Part shown: piece by piece, positions 9,042 to 17,067 of the stretch
How the letters are laid out: each line of letters begins with the position of its first letter
Numbering within the stretch: the first letter of the stretch is position 1
DNA from: Xylophilus sp. Leaf220
GTDB taxonomy: Bacteria; Pseudomonadota; Gammaproteobacteria; Burkholderiales; Burkholderiaceae_C
Length of the DNA stretch: 64,000 nt
Direction of reading: 5' to 3'
Assembly (NCBI RefSeq): GCF_001421705.1
Contig: NZ_LMKO01000022.1
Location: forward strand, 186,339 to 250,338
Position numbers and translations under genes: made by a program
Notes under the pieces: generated by a model
What the model was told of the DNA's origin: nothing
Databases searched by the model: none
The model's input: the letters and a program-made list of their open reading frames with translations, nothing else

Positions 9042-10343
9042 ATGGCAGTCTGGGCTTTAGGCATCAACCACACCACCGCGCCCCTGGATCTGCGCGGCAG
9101 GTTCGCGTTCGCGCTCGACCAGATCGCCCCGACGCTGCAGGGCTTGCGCGGCTCGTTCACTACCGGCGGCGGCCGGCATCCCGAGGTGGAAGCGGCCATC
9201 ATCTCCACCTGTAACCGCACCGAGATCTACTGCGCCGGCGAGCGCCCCGCGCTCGACCACACCCTCGGCTGGCTGGCCCGGACCGGCGGCGTGCCGGACG
9301 CGCTGCTCCAGTCCCACTCCTACACCCTGCAGGGCGACACCGTGGCCCGGCACGCGTTCCGGGTCGCCAGCGGCCTGGATTCGATGGTGCTGGGCGAGGC
9401 GCAGATCCTCGGCCAGATGAAGGACGCGGTGCGCGCCGCGGAAGACGCCGGCGCGCTGGGCAGCACGCTCAACCAGCTGTTCCAGCGCTCCTTCTCGGTC
9501 GCTAAGGAAGTGCGCAGCTCCACCGAGATCGGCACCCAGTCGATCAGCATGGCGGCCGCGGCGGTGCGCCTGGCCGGCCAGCTCTTCGAGGACCTGTCGG
9601 AGATCAAGGTGCTGTTCGTCGGCGCCGGCGAGATGATCGAGCTGGCCGCGACGCACTTCGCGGCTCGCAACCCCAGGGGCATCGCCATCGCCAACCGCAC
9701 GCTGGAGCGTGGCCAGGCCCTGGCCGGCCGCTTCGGCGGCGAGGTGATGCGCCTGGCCGACCTGCCCGACCGGATGCACGAATTCGACGCGGTGGTGAGC
9801 TGCACCGCCAGCACCCTGCCGATCATCGGCCTGGGCGCGGTGGAGCGGGCGCTGAAGCGCCGCAAGCACCGGCCGATGTTCATGGTCGACCTGGCCGTGC
9901 CGCGCGACATCGAGCCCGAGGTCAAGGCGCTCGAGGACGTGTACCTCTACACGGTCGACGACCTGGCCAGCGTGGTGCAGACCGCCCAGGCCAGCCGCCA
10001 GGCCGCGGTGGCCCAGGCCGAGACGATCATCGACGCCGGCGTGCTCAGCTTCATGCACTGGATGGACCAGCGCGACCCGGTGCACGGCGCGGTGCCGCTG
10101 ATCCGCCAGCTGCACGCCCAGGCCGACGCATGGCGCAGCGCCGAGATCGCCCGGGCGCGCAAGCTGCTGGCCCGCGGCGACGATGTCGACACGGTGCTGG
10201 AAGCCCTCTCCCGCGGCCTCACCCAGAAGATGCTGCACGGCGCGATGGCCGAACTGCATGCCGGCGATGCGGCCCAGCGCGAGCAGACCGCCCAGACCGT
10301 CTCGCGCCTCTTCCTGCGCGGCGACGGCCGCAAGGAACGTTAG
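9042..10343 (+). CDS. hemA: Glutamyl-tRNA reductase
   Basis: Reduces glutamyl-tRNA(Glu) with NADPH to glutamate-1-semialdehyde, the committed step of C5 haem synthesis. The 433-residue product shows [12 protein letters not shown] at the N-terminus, the nucleophilic cysteine in STCNRTEIY (Cys57), the NADPH-domain segment [17 protein letters not shown], the SCTAST region and the C-terminal dimerisation helix region. The start is fixed by the conserved [11 protein letters not shown]. It heads a co-directional run hemA-prfA-prmC-grxD, an order common in proteobacteria, where hemA and prfA are linked. Confidence 0.96.
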   Translation: MAVWALGINHTTAPLDLRGRFAFALDQIAPTLQGLRGSFTTGGGRHPEVEAAIISTCNRTEIYCAGERPALDHTLGWLARTGGVPDALLQSHSYTLQGDTVARHAFRVASGLDSMVLGEAQILGQMKDAVRAAEDAGALGSTLNQLFQRSFSVAKEVRSSTEIGTQSISMAAAAVRLAGQLFEDLSEIKVLFVGAGEMIELAATHFAARNPRGIAIANRTLERGQALAGRFGGEVMRLADLPDRMHEFDAVVSCTASTLPIIGLGAVERALKRRKHRPMFMVDLAVPRDIEPEVKALEDVYLYTVDDLASVVQTAQASRQAAVAQAETIIDAGVLSFMHWMDQRDPVHGAVPLIRQLHAQADAWRSAEIARARKLLARGDDVDTVLEALSRGLTQKMLHGAMAELHAGDAAQREQTAQTVSRLFLRGDGRKER

Positions 10344-10467
10344 CGGCGCTCGCCGCTGCCGTGGCGCCGCGTCGCCACGCCGCCCCGCGCGGCCTTTGCC
10401 GCGCCGCCGGCTCCCCGGGGCCGGCGTCCTCCCCCGATTCCCGTTCCCCGCACCCCTTCTCTCGCCC

Positions 10468-11553
10468 GTGAAAACATTCCTTCGCCACCAGCTCGACCGC
10501 TACGCCGTCCGCCTCGAGGAACTCGACTTCCTGCTCTCGCGCGAGGACATCATGGCCGACATGGAGCAGTACCGCGGCCTCTCCCGCGAGCATGCCGAGG
10601 TGACCCAGGTGGCCGGCCGCTACGCCCGCTACCGCCAGTGCGAGGCCGACCTGCAGGGCGCCCGCGAGATGCTGGCCGACCCCGACATGGCCGAGATGGC
10701 GCAGGAGGAGATCGCCGCCACCGAGGCCGAGCTGCCCCGGCTGGAGGAAGAGCTGCAGCGCCTGCTGCTGCCCAAGGACCCGGACGACGTGCGCAACGCC
10801 TTCGTCGAAATCCGTGCCGGCGCGGGCGGCGACGAGTCGGCCCTCTTCGCCGGCGACCTGGCGCGGATGTACACCCGCTACTGCGAGCGCGCCGGCTGGC
10901 GCTGCGAGGTGGTGAGCGCCAACGAGAGCGAGCTGGGCGGCTACAAGGAAATCGTATTCCGCATCGTCGGCGACGGCGCCTTTGGCCGGCTGCGCTTCGA
11001 ATCGGGCGGCCACCGGGTGCAGCGGGTTCCGGCCACCGAAACCCAGGGCCGGATCCACACCAGCGCCTGCACCGTCGCCGTGATGCCCGAGCCCGACGAG
11101 CACCAGGCGATCACCCTGAACCCGGCCGACCTGCGGATCGACACCTTCCGCGCCAGCGGCGCCGGCGGCCAGCACATCAACAAGACCGATTCGGCGGTGC
11201 GGGTGGTCCACATCCCTACCGGCATCGTCGCCGAGTGCCAGGACGGCCGCAGCCAGCACAGCAACAAGGCCAAAGCGCTGCAGGTGCTGCAGGCCCGGCT
11301 GCAGGAAAAGGACCGCAGCGAGCGCGCCGCCAAGGAGGCCGCAATGCGCAAGGGTCTGATCGGCAGCGGCGACCGCAGCGACCGGATCCGCACCTACAAC
11401 TTCCCCCAGGGCCGGCTCACCGACCACCGCATCAACCTGACGCTCTACAAGCTGCTGATGGTGATGGAAGGCGACCTGGGCGAGGTGCTCGACGGCCTGC
11501 AGCAGGCGCGCGAGGCCGAGCAGTTGGAGGAGCTGGAAGGCCAGAAGGGCTGA
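10468..11553 (+). CDS. prfA: Peptide chain release factor 1
   Basis: Recognises UAA and UAG stop codons and triggers peptidyl-tRNA hydrolysis on the ribosome. The 361-residue protein (E. coli 360) carries the codon-reading PAT tripeptide in [10 protein letters not shown] and the catalytic GGQ at residues 233-235 ([16 protein letters not shown]), plus [13 protein letters not shown] and [17 protein letters not shown]. The start is GTG at 10468, giving [12 protein letters not shown]; the frame is open further upstream but only this start matches RF1. It is followed by prmC, whose enzyme methylates this GGQ glutamine. Confidence 0.95.
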   Translation: MKTFLRHQLDRYAVRLEELDFLLSREDIMADMEQYRGLSREHAEVTQVAGRYARYRQCEADLQGAREMLADPDMAEMAQEEIAATEAELPRLEEELQRLLLPKDPDDVRNAFVEIRAGAGGDESALFAGDLARMYTRYCERAGWRCEVVSANESELGGYKEIVFRIVGDGAFGRLRFESGGHRVQRVPATETQGRIHTSACTVAVMPEPDEHQAITLNPADLRIDTFRASGAGGQHINKTDSAVRVVHIPTGIVAECQDGRSQHSNKAKALQVLQARLQEKDRSERAAKEAAMRKGLIGSGDRSDRIRTYNFPQGRLTDHRINLTLYKLLMVMEGDLGEVLDGLQQAREAEQLEELEGQKG

Positions 11554-11588
11554 GGCCCGTGCGCCCCCGGTGAGCCTCAACGCGCTTT

Positions 11589-11650
11589 CGATAGTCGAAC
11601 AGGCCTGTAGCCGGCTCTCCACGCCGACATCTAGCTACCAAATGCATAGC
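11589..11650 (-). repeat. Family-3 box-and-hairpin repeat, copy A
   Basis: Minus-strand reading: the 17-bp box GCTATGCATTTGGTAGC (11634-11650), then a hairpin of CGGC/GCCGGC type and GGCC. It fills the gap between prfA and prmC. The prmC start codon (ATG, 11642) lies inside the box, so the repeat encodes the first three codons of PrmC. Confidence 0.75.
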
Positions 11651-12514
11651 AAACCCTACGACATCGCCCAGGCACTGCATGCCGCGGCCACCGCGGGCCT
11701 GGACCGGCTCGACGCCCAGTTGCTGTTGCTGCACGCCCTGGCCCGCCCGGCGCACGACCGGGCCTGGCTGTTGGCGCACGACACCGATCCGCTGCCGCCC
11801 GCGGCGCAAGGCGCGTTCGACGCGTTCTGCGCCGGCCGCCGGGCGGGCCTGCCGGTCGCCTACCTGGTCGGCGAGAAGGAGTTCTTCGGCCTGCCGCTGG
11901 CCGTCGATGCCCGGGTGCTGGTGCCCCGGCCGGATACCGAGACGCTGGTCGTCTGGGCGCTCGAAGTGCTGGCGGATGCGGCCCGCACCGACGCCGCCGA
12001 AGTGCTGGACCTGGGCACCGGCAGCGGCGCCATCGCGCTGGCCCTGGCGCATGCGACCGCCCGGCCCGGCGCCGGGCCGGCTGCCCGGGTGACCGCGCTC
12101 GACGCCAGCCCCGATGCGCTGGCCGTCGCCGGCGGCAATGCCCGGCGGCTGGGCCTGGCGGTCGAATTCCTGCACAGCGACTGGTTCTCCGCCGTGGCCG
12201 GCCGCCGCTTCGACCTGCTCGTCTCCAATCCGCCCTACATCGCGGCCGGCGATCCGCACCTGGCGGCACTGCGCCACGAACCCACCGCAGCGCTGGTGGC
12301 CGGGGCCGACGGGCTGTCGGATCTGCGCACCCTGGTCGCGGGCGCCCCGGCCCACCTGCGGCCGGGCGGCTGGCTGCTGCTGGAGCACGGCTGGGACCAG
12401 GCCGACGCGGTGCAGGCCCTGCTGCGCGCGGCCGGCTTCGCCCAGGTGCAAAGCCGCAGCGATCTGGCCGGCATCGCCCGGTGCACCGGCGGGCTTTGGC
12501 CATCGCACGGATAA
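11642..12514 (+). CDS. prmC: Release factor glutamine methyltransferase
   Basis: Transfers a methyl group from SAM to the GGQ glutamine of release factors RF1 and RF2. The 290-residue product has the N-terminal helical domain, the SAM-binding VLDLGTGSGAIALALA, and the substrate motif NPPY in LVSNPPYIAAGD, with GGWLLLEHG near the end. The ATG at 11642 gives MHSKPYDIAQALHAA. Its first codons come from an interspersed repeat, and an upstream in-frame GTG at 11570 would also traverse that repeat, so the true start deserves checking. It lies directly downstream of its substrate gene prfA. Confidence 0.93.
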   Translation: MHSKPYDIAQALHAAATAGLDRLDAQLLLLHALARPAHDRAWLLAHDTDPLPPAAQGAFDAFCAGRRAGLPVAYLVGEKEFFGLPLAVDARVLVPRPDTETLVVWALEVLADAARTDAAEVLDLGTGSGAIALALAHATARPGAGPAARVTALDASPDALAVAGGNARRLGLAVEFLHSDWFSAVAGRRFDLLVSNPPYIAAGDPHLAALRHEPTAALVAGADGLSDLRTLVAGAPAHLRPGGWLLLEHGWDQADAVQALLRAAGFAQVQSRSDLAGIARCTGGLWPSHG

Positions 12515-12575
12515 TCGCGCATCCCTTTTTGCACGACCTGCCGCGCCCGTTGGCGCATCCATCCGGAGAAACCCC

Positions 12576-12902
12576 ATGAGTGACGCCCAGAAACGCATCG
12601 ACGACCTCGTCAAATCCAACGAAGTGCTGCTCTTCATGAAGGGCAACGCCAGCTTTCCGATGTGCGGCTTTTCCGGCCGCGCGATCCAGGTGTTGAAGGC
12701 CTGCGGCGTCGACACCAAGGCGCTCAAGACGGTCAACGTGCTGGAGGACGACGGCATCCGCCAGGGCATCAAGGAATACAGCCAGTGGCCGACGATCCCG
12801 CAGCTCTACGTCAAGGGCGAGTTCATCGGCGGCTCGGACATCATGATGGAGATGTACGAGTCGGGCGAGCTGCAGAAGGTCATCTCCGGCCCGGCCGCCT
12901 GA
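12576..12902 (+). CDS. grxD: Monothiol glutaredoxin, Grx4 family
   Basis: Binds and delivers iron-sulfur clusters using glutathione and one active-site cysteine. The 108-residue protein contains MCGFSGRAIQVL, with the CGFS motif at residues 30-33, then WPTIPQLYVKGEFIGGSDIMMEMYESGEL, which carries the glutathione-binding TIP and GG-SD contacts. GGAGAA lies 5 bases before the ATG. A GATAAT-type -10 box overlaps the prmC stop codon (12510-12515), so it may also have its own promoter. A hairpin terminator follows at 12944. Confidence 0.95.
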   Translation: MSDAQKRIDDLVKSNEVLLFMKGNASFPMCGFSGRAIQVLKACGVDTKALKTVNVLEDDGIRQGIKEYSQWPTIPQLYVKGEFIGGSDIMMEMYESGELQKVISGPAA

Positions 12903-12943
12903 TGCCCTGCCGGCCGTAGCGGCCGGTACCCACGCTCCTCTCC

Positions 12944-12985
12944 GGCGCGGTCCCCCGATCAGGGCGACCGCGCCGTTGCTTTTCG
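12944..12985 (+). terminator. Intrinsic terminator of grxD
   Basis: Perfect 9-bp stem GGCGCGGTC (12944-12952) with GACCGCGCC (12966-12974), a loop that can pair further (CCCC/GGG), then GTTGCTTTTC. It ends the hemA-prfA-prmC-grxD run. Confidence 0.7.
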
Positions 12986-13075
12986 GGCGTTCCGACAGGT
13001 GTGCGCACATGGACGGCTGGCACGGTGTGTGCTGCAATGAATCCGTCACCGACACCTACCCCAAGGAGTGGCCCT

Positions 13076-14110
13076 ATGGAATCCCGCAGTCTCGTCGTCG
13101 CGCAGACCTCCCGTTCTTCCGAGTGCCCGCCACCCTTCCAGCTGCCGATCGCCCAGGTCCGCAGCGTGTTCGACCCCTCCGACGTGGAGCGCCGGCTGGG
13201 CAAGCTGCAGGCGGCCGCCGGCGACGGCCGGGAGCACGAGAGCCTGCGCGGCACCTACGAGCGCATGCTCGCGCGCGGCCCAGAGCGCTTCCAGGTCAAG
13301 CCCGCCGGCGTGCCCGAGATGGCATCCCTCTACGACGCGCTGCCCAACTTCACCGAAGTGCTCGACGACGTGCGCCGCCACGTCGCCCTCAGCCAGGACA
13401 GCCGCGACGGGCTGGAAGTCACCCCGATGCTGCTGCTCGGCCCGCCCGGCATCGGCAAGACCCATTTCGCCAGGCACCTGGCCGACCTGATCGGCACCGG
13501 CATGAACTTAGTGCCGATGGGCTCGATGACCGCCGGATGGCTGCTGTCGGGCTCGGCCTCGCAGTGGAAGGGCGCGCGGCCCGGCAAGGTGTTCGAGGCG
13601 CTGGTCGAGGGCGCCTACGCCAATCCGGTGATCGTCGTCGACGAGATCGACAAGGCCAACTGCGACGCCCAGTACGACCCGCTGGGCGCCCTCTACGGCC
13701 TGCTGGAGCACGACACGGCCGGCGCCTTCGTCGACGAGTTCGCCGAAGTGCCGATCGACGCCAGCCAGGTGGTCTGGATCACCACCGCCAACGACCCGCG
13801 CGGCATCCCCGACCCGATCCTCAACCGGATGAACGTGTTCGAGGTGCAGCCGCCCTCGCCCGCCCAGGCGCGCCACATCGCGCTGCGGCTCTACCAGTCG
13901 ATCCGCGCCGAGCACGACTGGGGCAGCCGCTTCGGCGAGACGCCGCACGACGACGTGCTCGACCGGCTGGCGCCGCTGGCCCCACGCGAGATGCGCCGGG
14001 CGCTGATGGTGGCCTTCGGCAACGCCCGGCTCGATGCGCGGGCCGAGTTGCGGGCCGACGACCTGCCGCGCGCCGGCAACGGCCGCAGCCGCATCGGGTT
14101 CATGCAATAG
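13076..14110 (+). CDS. Solitary AAA ATPase resembling the Lon ATPase module
   Basis: Cytoplasmic AAA ATPase of 344 residues. Walker A GPPGIGKT is at residues 122-129 and Walker B VIVVDEIDK near 185-193, followed by a sensor-1-type ITTANDP and an arginine-containing DPILNRMNVFEV. These segments resemble the ATPase part of Lon, but there is no substrate-binding N-domain of usual size and no Ser-Lys protease domain. The start at 13076 is chosen because AAGGAG lies 8 bases upstream; in-frame starts at 13001 and 13037 lack this. Not in an obvious operon. Likely a remodelling or disaggregating ATPase; the partner is unknown. Confidence 0.8.
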   Translation: MESRSLVVAQTSRSSECPPPFQLPIAQVRSVFDPSDVERRLGKLQAAAGDGREHESLRGTYERMLARGPERFQVKPAGVPEMASLYDALPNFTEVLDDVRRHVALSQDSRDGLEVTPMLLLGPPGIGKTHFARHLADLIGTGMNLVPMGSMTAGWLLSGSASQWKGARPGKVFEALVEGAYANPVIVVDEIDKANCDAQYDPLGALYGLLEHDTAGAFVDEFAEVPIDASQVVWITTANDPRGIPDPILNRMNVFEVQPPSPAQARHIALRLYQSIRAEHDWGSRFGETPHDDVLDRLAPLAPREMRRALMVAFGNARLDARAELRADDLPRAGNGRSRIGFMQ

Positions 14111-14304
14111 GCATGGGCGCGGCGCCTGCGCCGCGACCAGGGTGCACGCACCGCCGGTGAGGCGGCGAGGCGATGACGCGGGGTGCCGTGGCACCGGCCC
14201 TCCACGTCGGCTCGCCGTCGCGGTGCGGACGATCGGCGGTTACGGTGCGACAGGGCGGGCACCCCTAAACTGTCGGCCCTGCCGCGCGGCGCCCGCACTC
14301 TCCC

Positions 14305-15642
14305 ATGTCCCTGTCCACCAGCCTGCTCCTCATCGTCTGCCTGATCGCCGCCAGCGCATTCTTCTCGGTCGCCGAGATCTCGCTGGCCGCCTCGCGCCGG
14401 CTGCGGCTGCGCCAACTGGCCGACGAGGGCGAGGCGCGGGCCGAGCGGGTGATGCGGCTGCAGGAGCTACCCGGCCCCTACTTCACCGTGGTGCAGGTCG
14501 GGCAGAACGCGATCGCGATCCTGGGCGGCATCGTGGGCGAAGGCGCGCTCAGCCCGTTCTTCGAATCAGCCTTCGCGCTCTCGCCCTTCGCCGCGCCGCG
14601 GGCGGCCACCTGGGGTTTCCTGGCCTCCTTCGTGCTGGTGACCTCGCTCTTCATCCTCTTCGCCGACCTGGTGCCCAAGCGCATGGGCATGGGCGACCCC
14701 GAGCGGATCGCGGTGCGGGTGGTCAAGCCGATGCTGCTGCTGATGCGCATCTTCCGCCCGGTGGTCTGGGTCTACAGCCAACTGGCCGACGGGCTGTTCC
14801 GCCTGTTCGGCCTGCCGGCGCAACGCGACGACCGGATCACCTCGCAGGACATCCTGGCGATGACCGAGGCCGGCGCCCTGGCCGGCGTATTGCTGGCCAG
14901 CGAGCAGCAGGTGATCGCCAACGTCTTCTCGCTCGACACCCGCACCGTCGCCAGCGCCATGACCCAGCGCGACCGCATCGCCTACTTTTTGCGCGACGAC
15001 CCCGACACGGTGATCCGCGCCCGGATCGCCGCCGAGCCGTTCTCGACCTACCCGGTCTGCGACGGCGACATCGACCATGTGCTGGGCTACGTCGATGCCA
15101 AGGACCTGTTCCAGCGGGCGCTCAACAACCTGCCGATCAACTTCGCCGACGCGGGCCTGGTGCACAAGGCGCTGATCGTGCCCGACCGGCTGTCGCTCGC
15201 CGAGGTGCTCGACCAGTTCCGGCTGGTGGGCGAGGATTTCGCGGTCATCGTCAACGAGTACAGCCTGGTGGTGGGCGTGGTGACGCTCAACGACGTGATG
15301 AGCACGGTGATGGGCGACCTGATCTCGCCGCTCGACGAAGAGCAGATCGTGCGGCGCGACGCCGACTCGTGGCTGATCGACGGCGTCACCCCGATCCAGG
15401 ACGTGCGCCACGCGCTCGGCCTGGTGGACGACCTGCCCCACCCCGACGACTACGAGACGCTGGCCGGCTTCCTGATGGTGATGCTGCGCCGGGTCCCGCG
15501 CCGCACCGACAGCGTCAGCTGGGGCGGCTACAAGTTCGAGGTGATGGACGTCGACAGCTACCGGATCGACCAGGTGCTGGTGTCGCGCACCGGCACCGGC
15601 ACCGGCACCGGTGCGGGCGCGGCGACCGCATCGCCGGCCTGA
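14305..15642 (+). CDS. CNNM/CBS-pair membrane protein (YtfL/CorC-HlyC family)
   Basis: A 445-residue inner-membrane protein of the CorC/HlyC-type family, implicated in divalent cation or polyamine efflux in other bacteria. Order of parts: a CNNM (DUF21) region with four hydrophobic segments starting at SLLLIVCLIAASAFFSVAEISL, a paired CBS region (about residues 195-330, with TRTVASAMTQRDRIAYF and FAVIVNEYSLVVGVVTLNDV), then a CorC/HlyC C-terminal domain (GYETLAGFLMV-like, YKFEVMDVDSYRIDQV). It closest resembles YtfL. The end is a low-complexity tail TGTGTGTGAGAA encoded by GGCACC repeats that overlaps the convergent dusC gene. Confidence 0.85.
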   Translation: MSLSTSLLLIVCLIAASAFFSVAEISLAASRRLRLRQLADEGEARAERVMRLQELPGPYFTVVQVGQNAIAILGGIVGEGALSPFFESAFALSPFAAPRAATWGFLASFVLVTSLFILFADLVPKRMGMGDPERIAVRVVKPMLLLMRIFRPVVWVYSQLADGLFRLFGLPAQRDDRITSQDILAMTEAGALAGVLLASEQQVIANVFSLDTRTVASAMTQRDRIAYFLRDDPDTVIRARIAAEPFSTYPVCDGDIDHVLGYVDAKDLFQRALNNLPINFADAGLVHKALIVPDRLSLAEVLDQFRLVGEDFAVIVNEYSLVVGVVTLNDVMSTVMGDLISPLDEEQIVRRDADSWLIDGVTPIQDVRHALGLVDDLPHPDDYETLAGFLMVMLRRVPRRTDSVSWGGYKFEVMDVDSYRIDQVLVSRTGTGTGTGAGAATASPA

Positions 15643-16610
15643 AGCCCCGCCATCCACGCATCGACCTGTTCGGGCTCGGTCATCGTGCGCACCGTCTGGA
15701 AGGCCGTCTCGGCCTCGGGAAAGCGGCGGCGCAGCAGGTTGAGCCACTGCTTGAGCCGGCCGACCCGCTGCCGGCCGGGAAAGCAGGTGCTGATCCGGAT
15801 CCAGAAGGCGGCGACCTGCAGCCGCACCCGGGGCCAGCCGACCGGCGGCGGCGTGCCGGGCTCGCCGTCGGCCGCGCGGATCGCCCAGGCCAGGCCCGGG
15901 TCGGCCACGATGCCGCGGCCCAGCATCAGCGCGGTACCGCCCGAGCGTTCGCGGCAGCGCAGCGCGTCCTCCACCGTCCAGATCTCGCCGTTGGCGACCA
16001 CCGGGATCGCCACCGCCGCGCGGATCGCCGGGATGCGCTCCCAGTAGGCGGGCGGCCGGTAGCCGTCGGTCTTGGTGCGGGCATGCACCACCAGTTCGCA
16101 GGCGCCCGCCTCGGCCAGCGCCACGGCGCATTCCACCGCGCCGTTGCCGTCGCGCACGCCCAGCCGCATCTTGGCCGAGACGGGGATGTGGGCCGGCACC
16201 GCCATACGCACCGCCGCGACGATGGCGTGCAGCAACTCCGGGGTATCGAGCAGCGCGGCGCCGCCGCCGTGGCGGTTGACGATCGCCGCCGGGCAGCCGA
16301 AGTTGAGATCGATGCCCGCCGGCGCCAGCCGCGCAAGGGCGGCCGCGTTGGCGGCCATGCAGGCCGGGTCGGAGCCGAGCAGCTGCGGCCGCACCGGCAC
16401 GCCGGCGGGGGTACGGCTGCCGTTGCGCAGTTCGGGCACGTAGCGGTGGAAGACGCGGTCGGGCAGCACCGTGTCGGAGACGCGGATGAACTCCGACACG
16501 CAGCGGTCGATGCCGCCCACCCGGGTCAGCATGTCGCGCAGCAGGAAATCGAGCAGCCCCTCCATCGGGGCCAGCAGTATCGGGGCGGGTGTCGGCGTCG
16601 GCTGCGTCAT
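15558..16610 (-). CDS. dusC: tRNA-dihydrouridine(16) synthase
   Basis: FMN-dependent enzyme that reduces a uridine in the tRNA D-loop; the DusC subfamily modifies U16. The 350-residue protein shows LLAPMEGLLDFLLRDMLT at the FMN site, LNFGCPAAIVNRHGGGAALL with the catalytic Cys, SAKMRLGVRD, VVHARTKTDGYRPPAYW and VVANGEIWTVEDA. The C-terminal region (FWIRISTCFPGRQRVGRLKQWL) fits the helical domain. It ends with the tail APAPVPVPVPV, encoded on the opposite strand of a hexamer repeat shared with the CNNM gene; the two genes overlap tail to tail by 85 bp. Confidence 0.93.
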   Translation of the reverse strand: MTQPTPTPAPILLAPMEGLLDFLLRDMLTRVGGIDRCVSEFIRVSDTVLPDRVFHRYVPELRNGSRTPAGVPVRPQLLGSDPACMAANAAALARLAPAGIDLNFGCPAAIVNRHGGGAALLDTPELLHAIVAAVRMAVPAHIPVSAKMRLGVRDGNGAVECAVALAEAGACELVVHARTKTDGYRPPAYWERIPAIRAAVAIPVVANGEIWTVEDALRCRERSGGTALMLGRGIVADPGLAWAIRAADGEPGTPPPVGWPRVRLQVAAFWIRISTCFPGRQRVGRLKQWLNLLRRRFPEAETAFQTVRTMTEPEQVDAWMAGLQAGDAVAAPAPVPVPVPVRDTSTWSIR

Positions 16611-16636
16611 CGGGCCGCTATTGTGCCGGACGCATT

Positions 16637-16690
16637 GCTACTATATTAATAGCTGAAGGCCGGCGCGGGACGCCGGCCGCAGCCCTTTTT
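16637..16690 (+). repeat. Family-3 box-and-hairpin repeat, copy B
   Basis: The 17-bp box GCTACTATATTAATAGC, then a hairpin (GGCCGGCG/CGCCGGCC) and AGCCCTTTTTC, which resembles an intrinsic terminator on the plus strand. It lies between dusC and the small basic-protein gene, both transcribed leftward. Confidence 0.8.
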
Positions 16691-16968
16691 CATCGCGCAC
16701 GGCTGCGGCTGCGGCCGGTGCGGGCCTTGGCCCGGCGGCTGCGGTGGTGGCGGGTGGTTTTGGGCTTCTTGGCGGTCTTGGCCGATTTGCGGAACGATTC
16801 GTCGGTCGGCGCGCCCTTGGAATTGGGCTTGCGCATCGTCTCGCCGCTGCCGGCGGCGATGCGGCGGCGCTTGGCCTGGATGTTGGCGTAGAGACCCTTC
16901 TTCGGCTTGCCGCCGGATTTCCGGGAAGAGGACGATTTGGACGATGCGGAGGTCGAGGTGCTGGTCAT
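16690..16968 (-). CDS. Small highly basic conserved-type protein
   Basis: A 92-residue protein with no membrane segment. A Ser/Thr/Lys-rich N-terminus (TSTSTSASSKSSSSRK) is followed by the ordered motif KGLYANIQAKRRRIAAGSGE and MRKPNSKGAPTDESFRKSAKTAK, then a very basic tail rich in Arg and His. The central motif, with few changes, recurs from memory in short uncharacterised bacterial proteins (DUF-type), so this is probably a real gene rather than GC-rich noise. The charge suggests nucleic-acid binding, but that is inference. It stands alone, ending in a box-and-hairpin repeat. Confidence 0.6.
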   Translation of the reverse strand: MTSTSTSASSKSSSSRKSGGKPKKGLYANIQAKRRRIAAGSGETMRKPNSKGAPTDESFRKSAKTAKKPKTTRHHRSRRAKARTGRSRSRAR

Positions 16969-17067
16969 GGCGGTGGCTGGGGCAGTGGCTGTTAGGACCG
17001 TCAGGTTGCGGCGGCGAACGCTGCCGCGGTGAAAGCCGGGGCCGATGCACCGGGTCGGCCTGCTTCC

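Noticed and set aside
14118-14135. Perfect 8-bp hairpin after the AAA ATPase as a terminator
   Set aside because: The stem is CGCGGCGC/GCGCCGCG but the loop has only two bases and no T-tract follows, and GC-rich stems arise by chance here.
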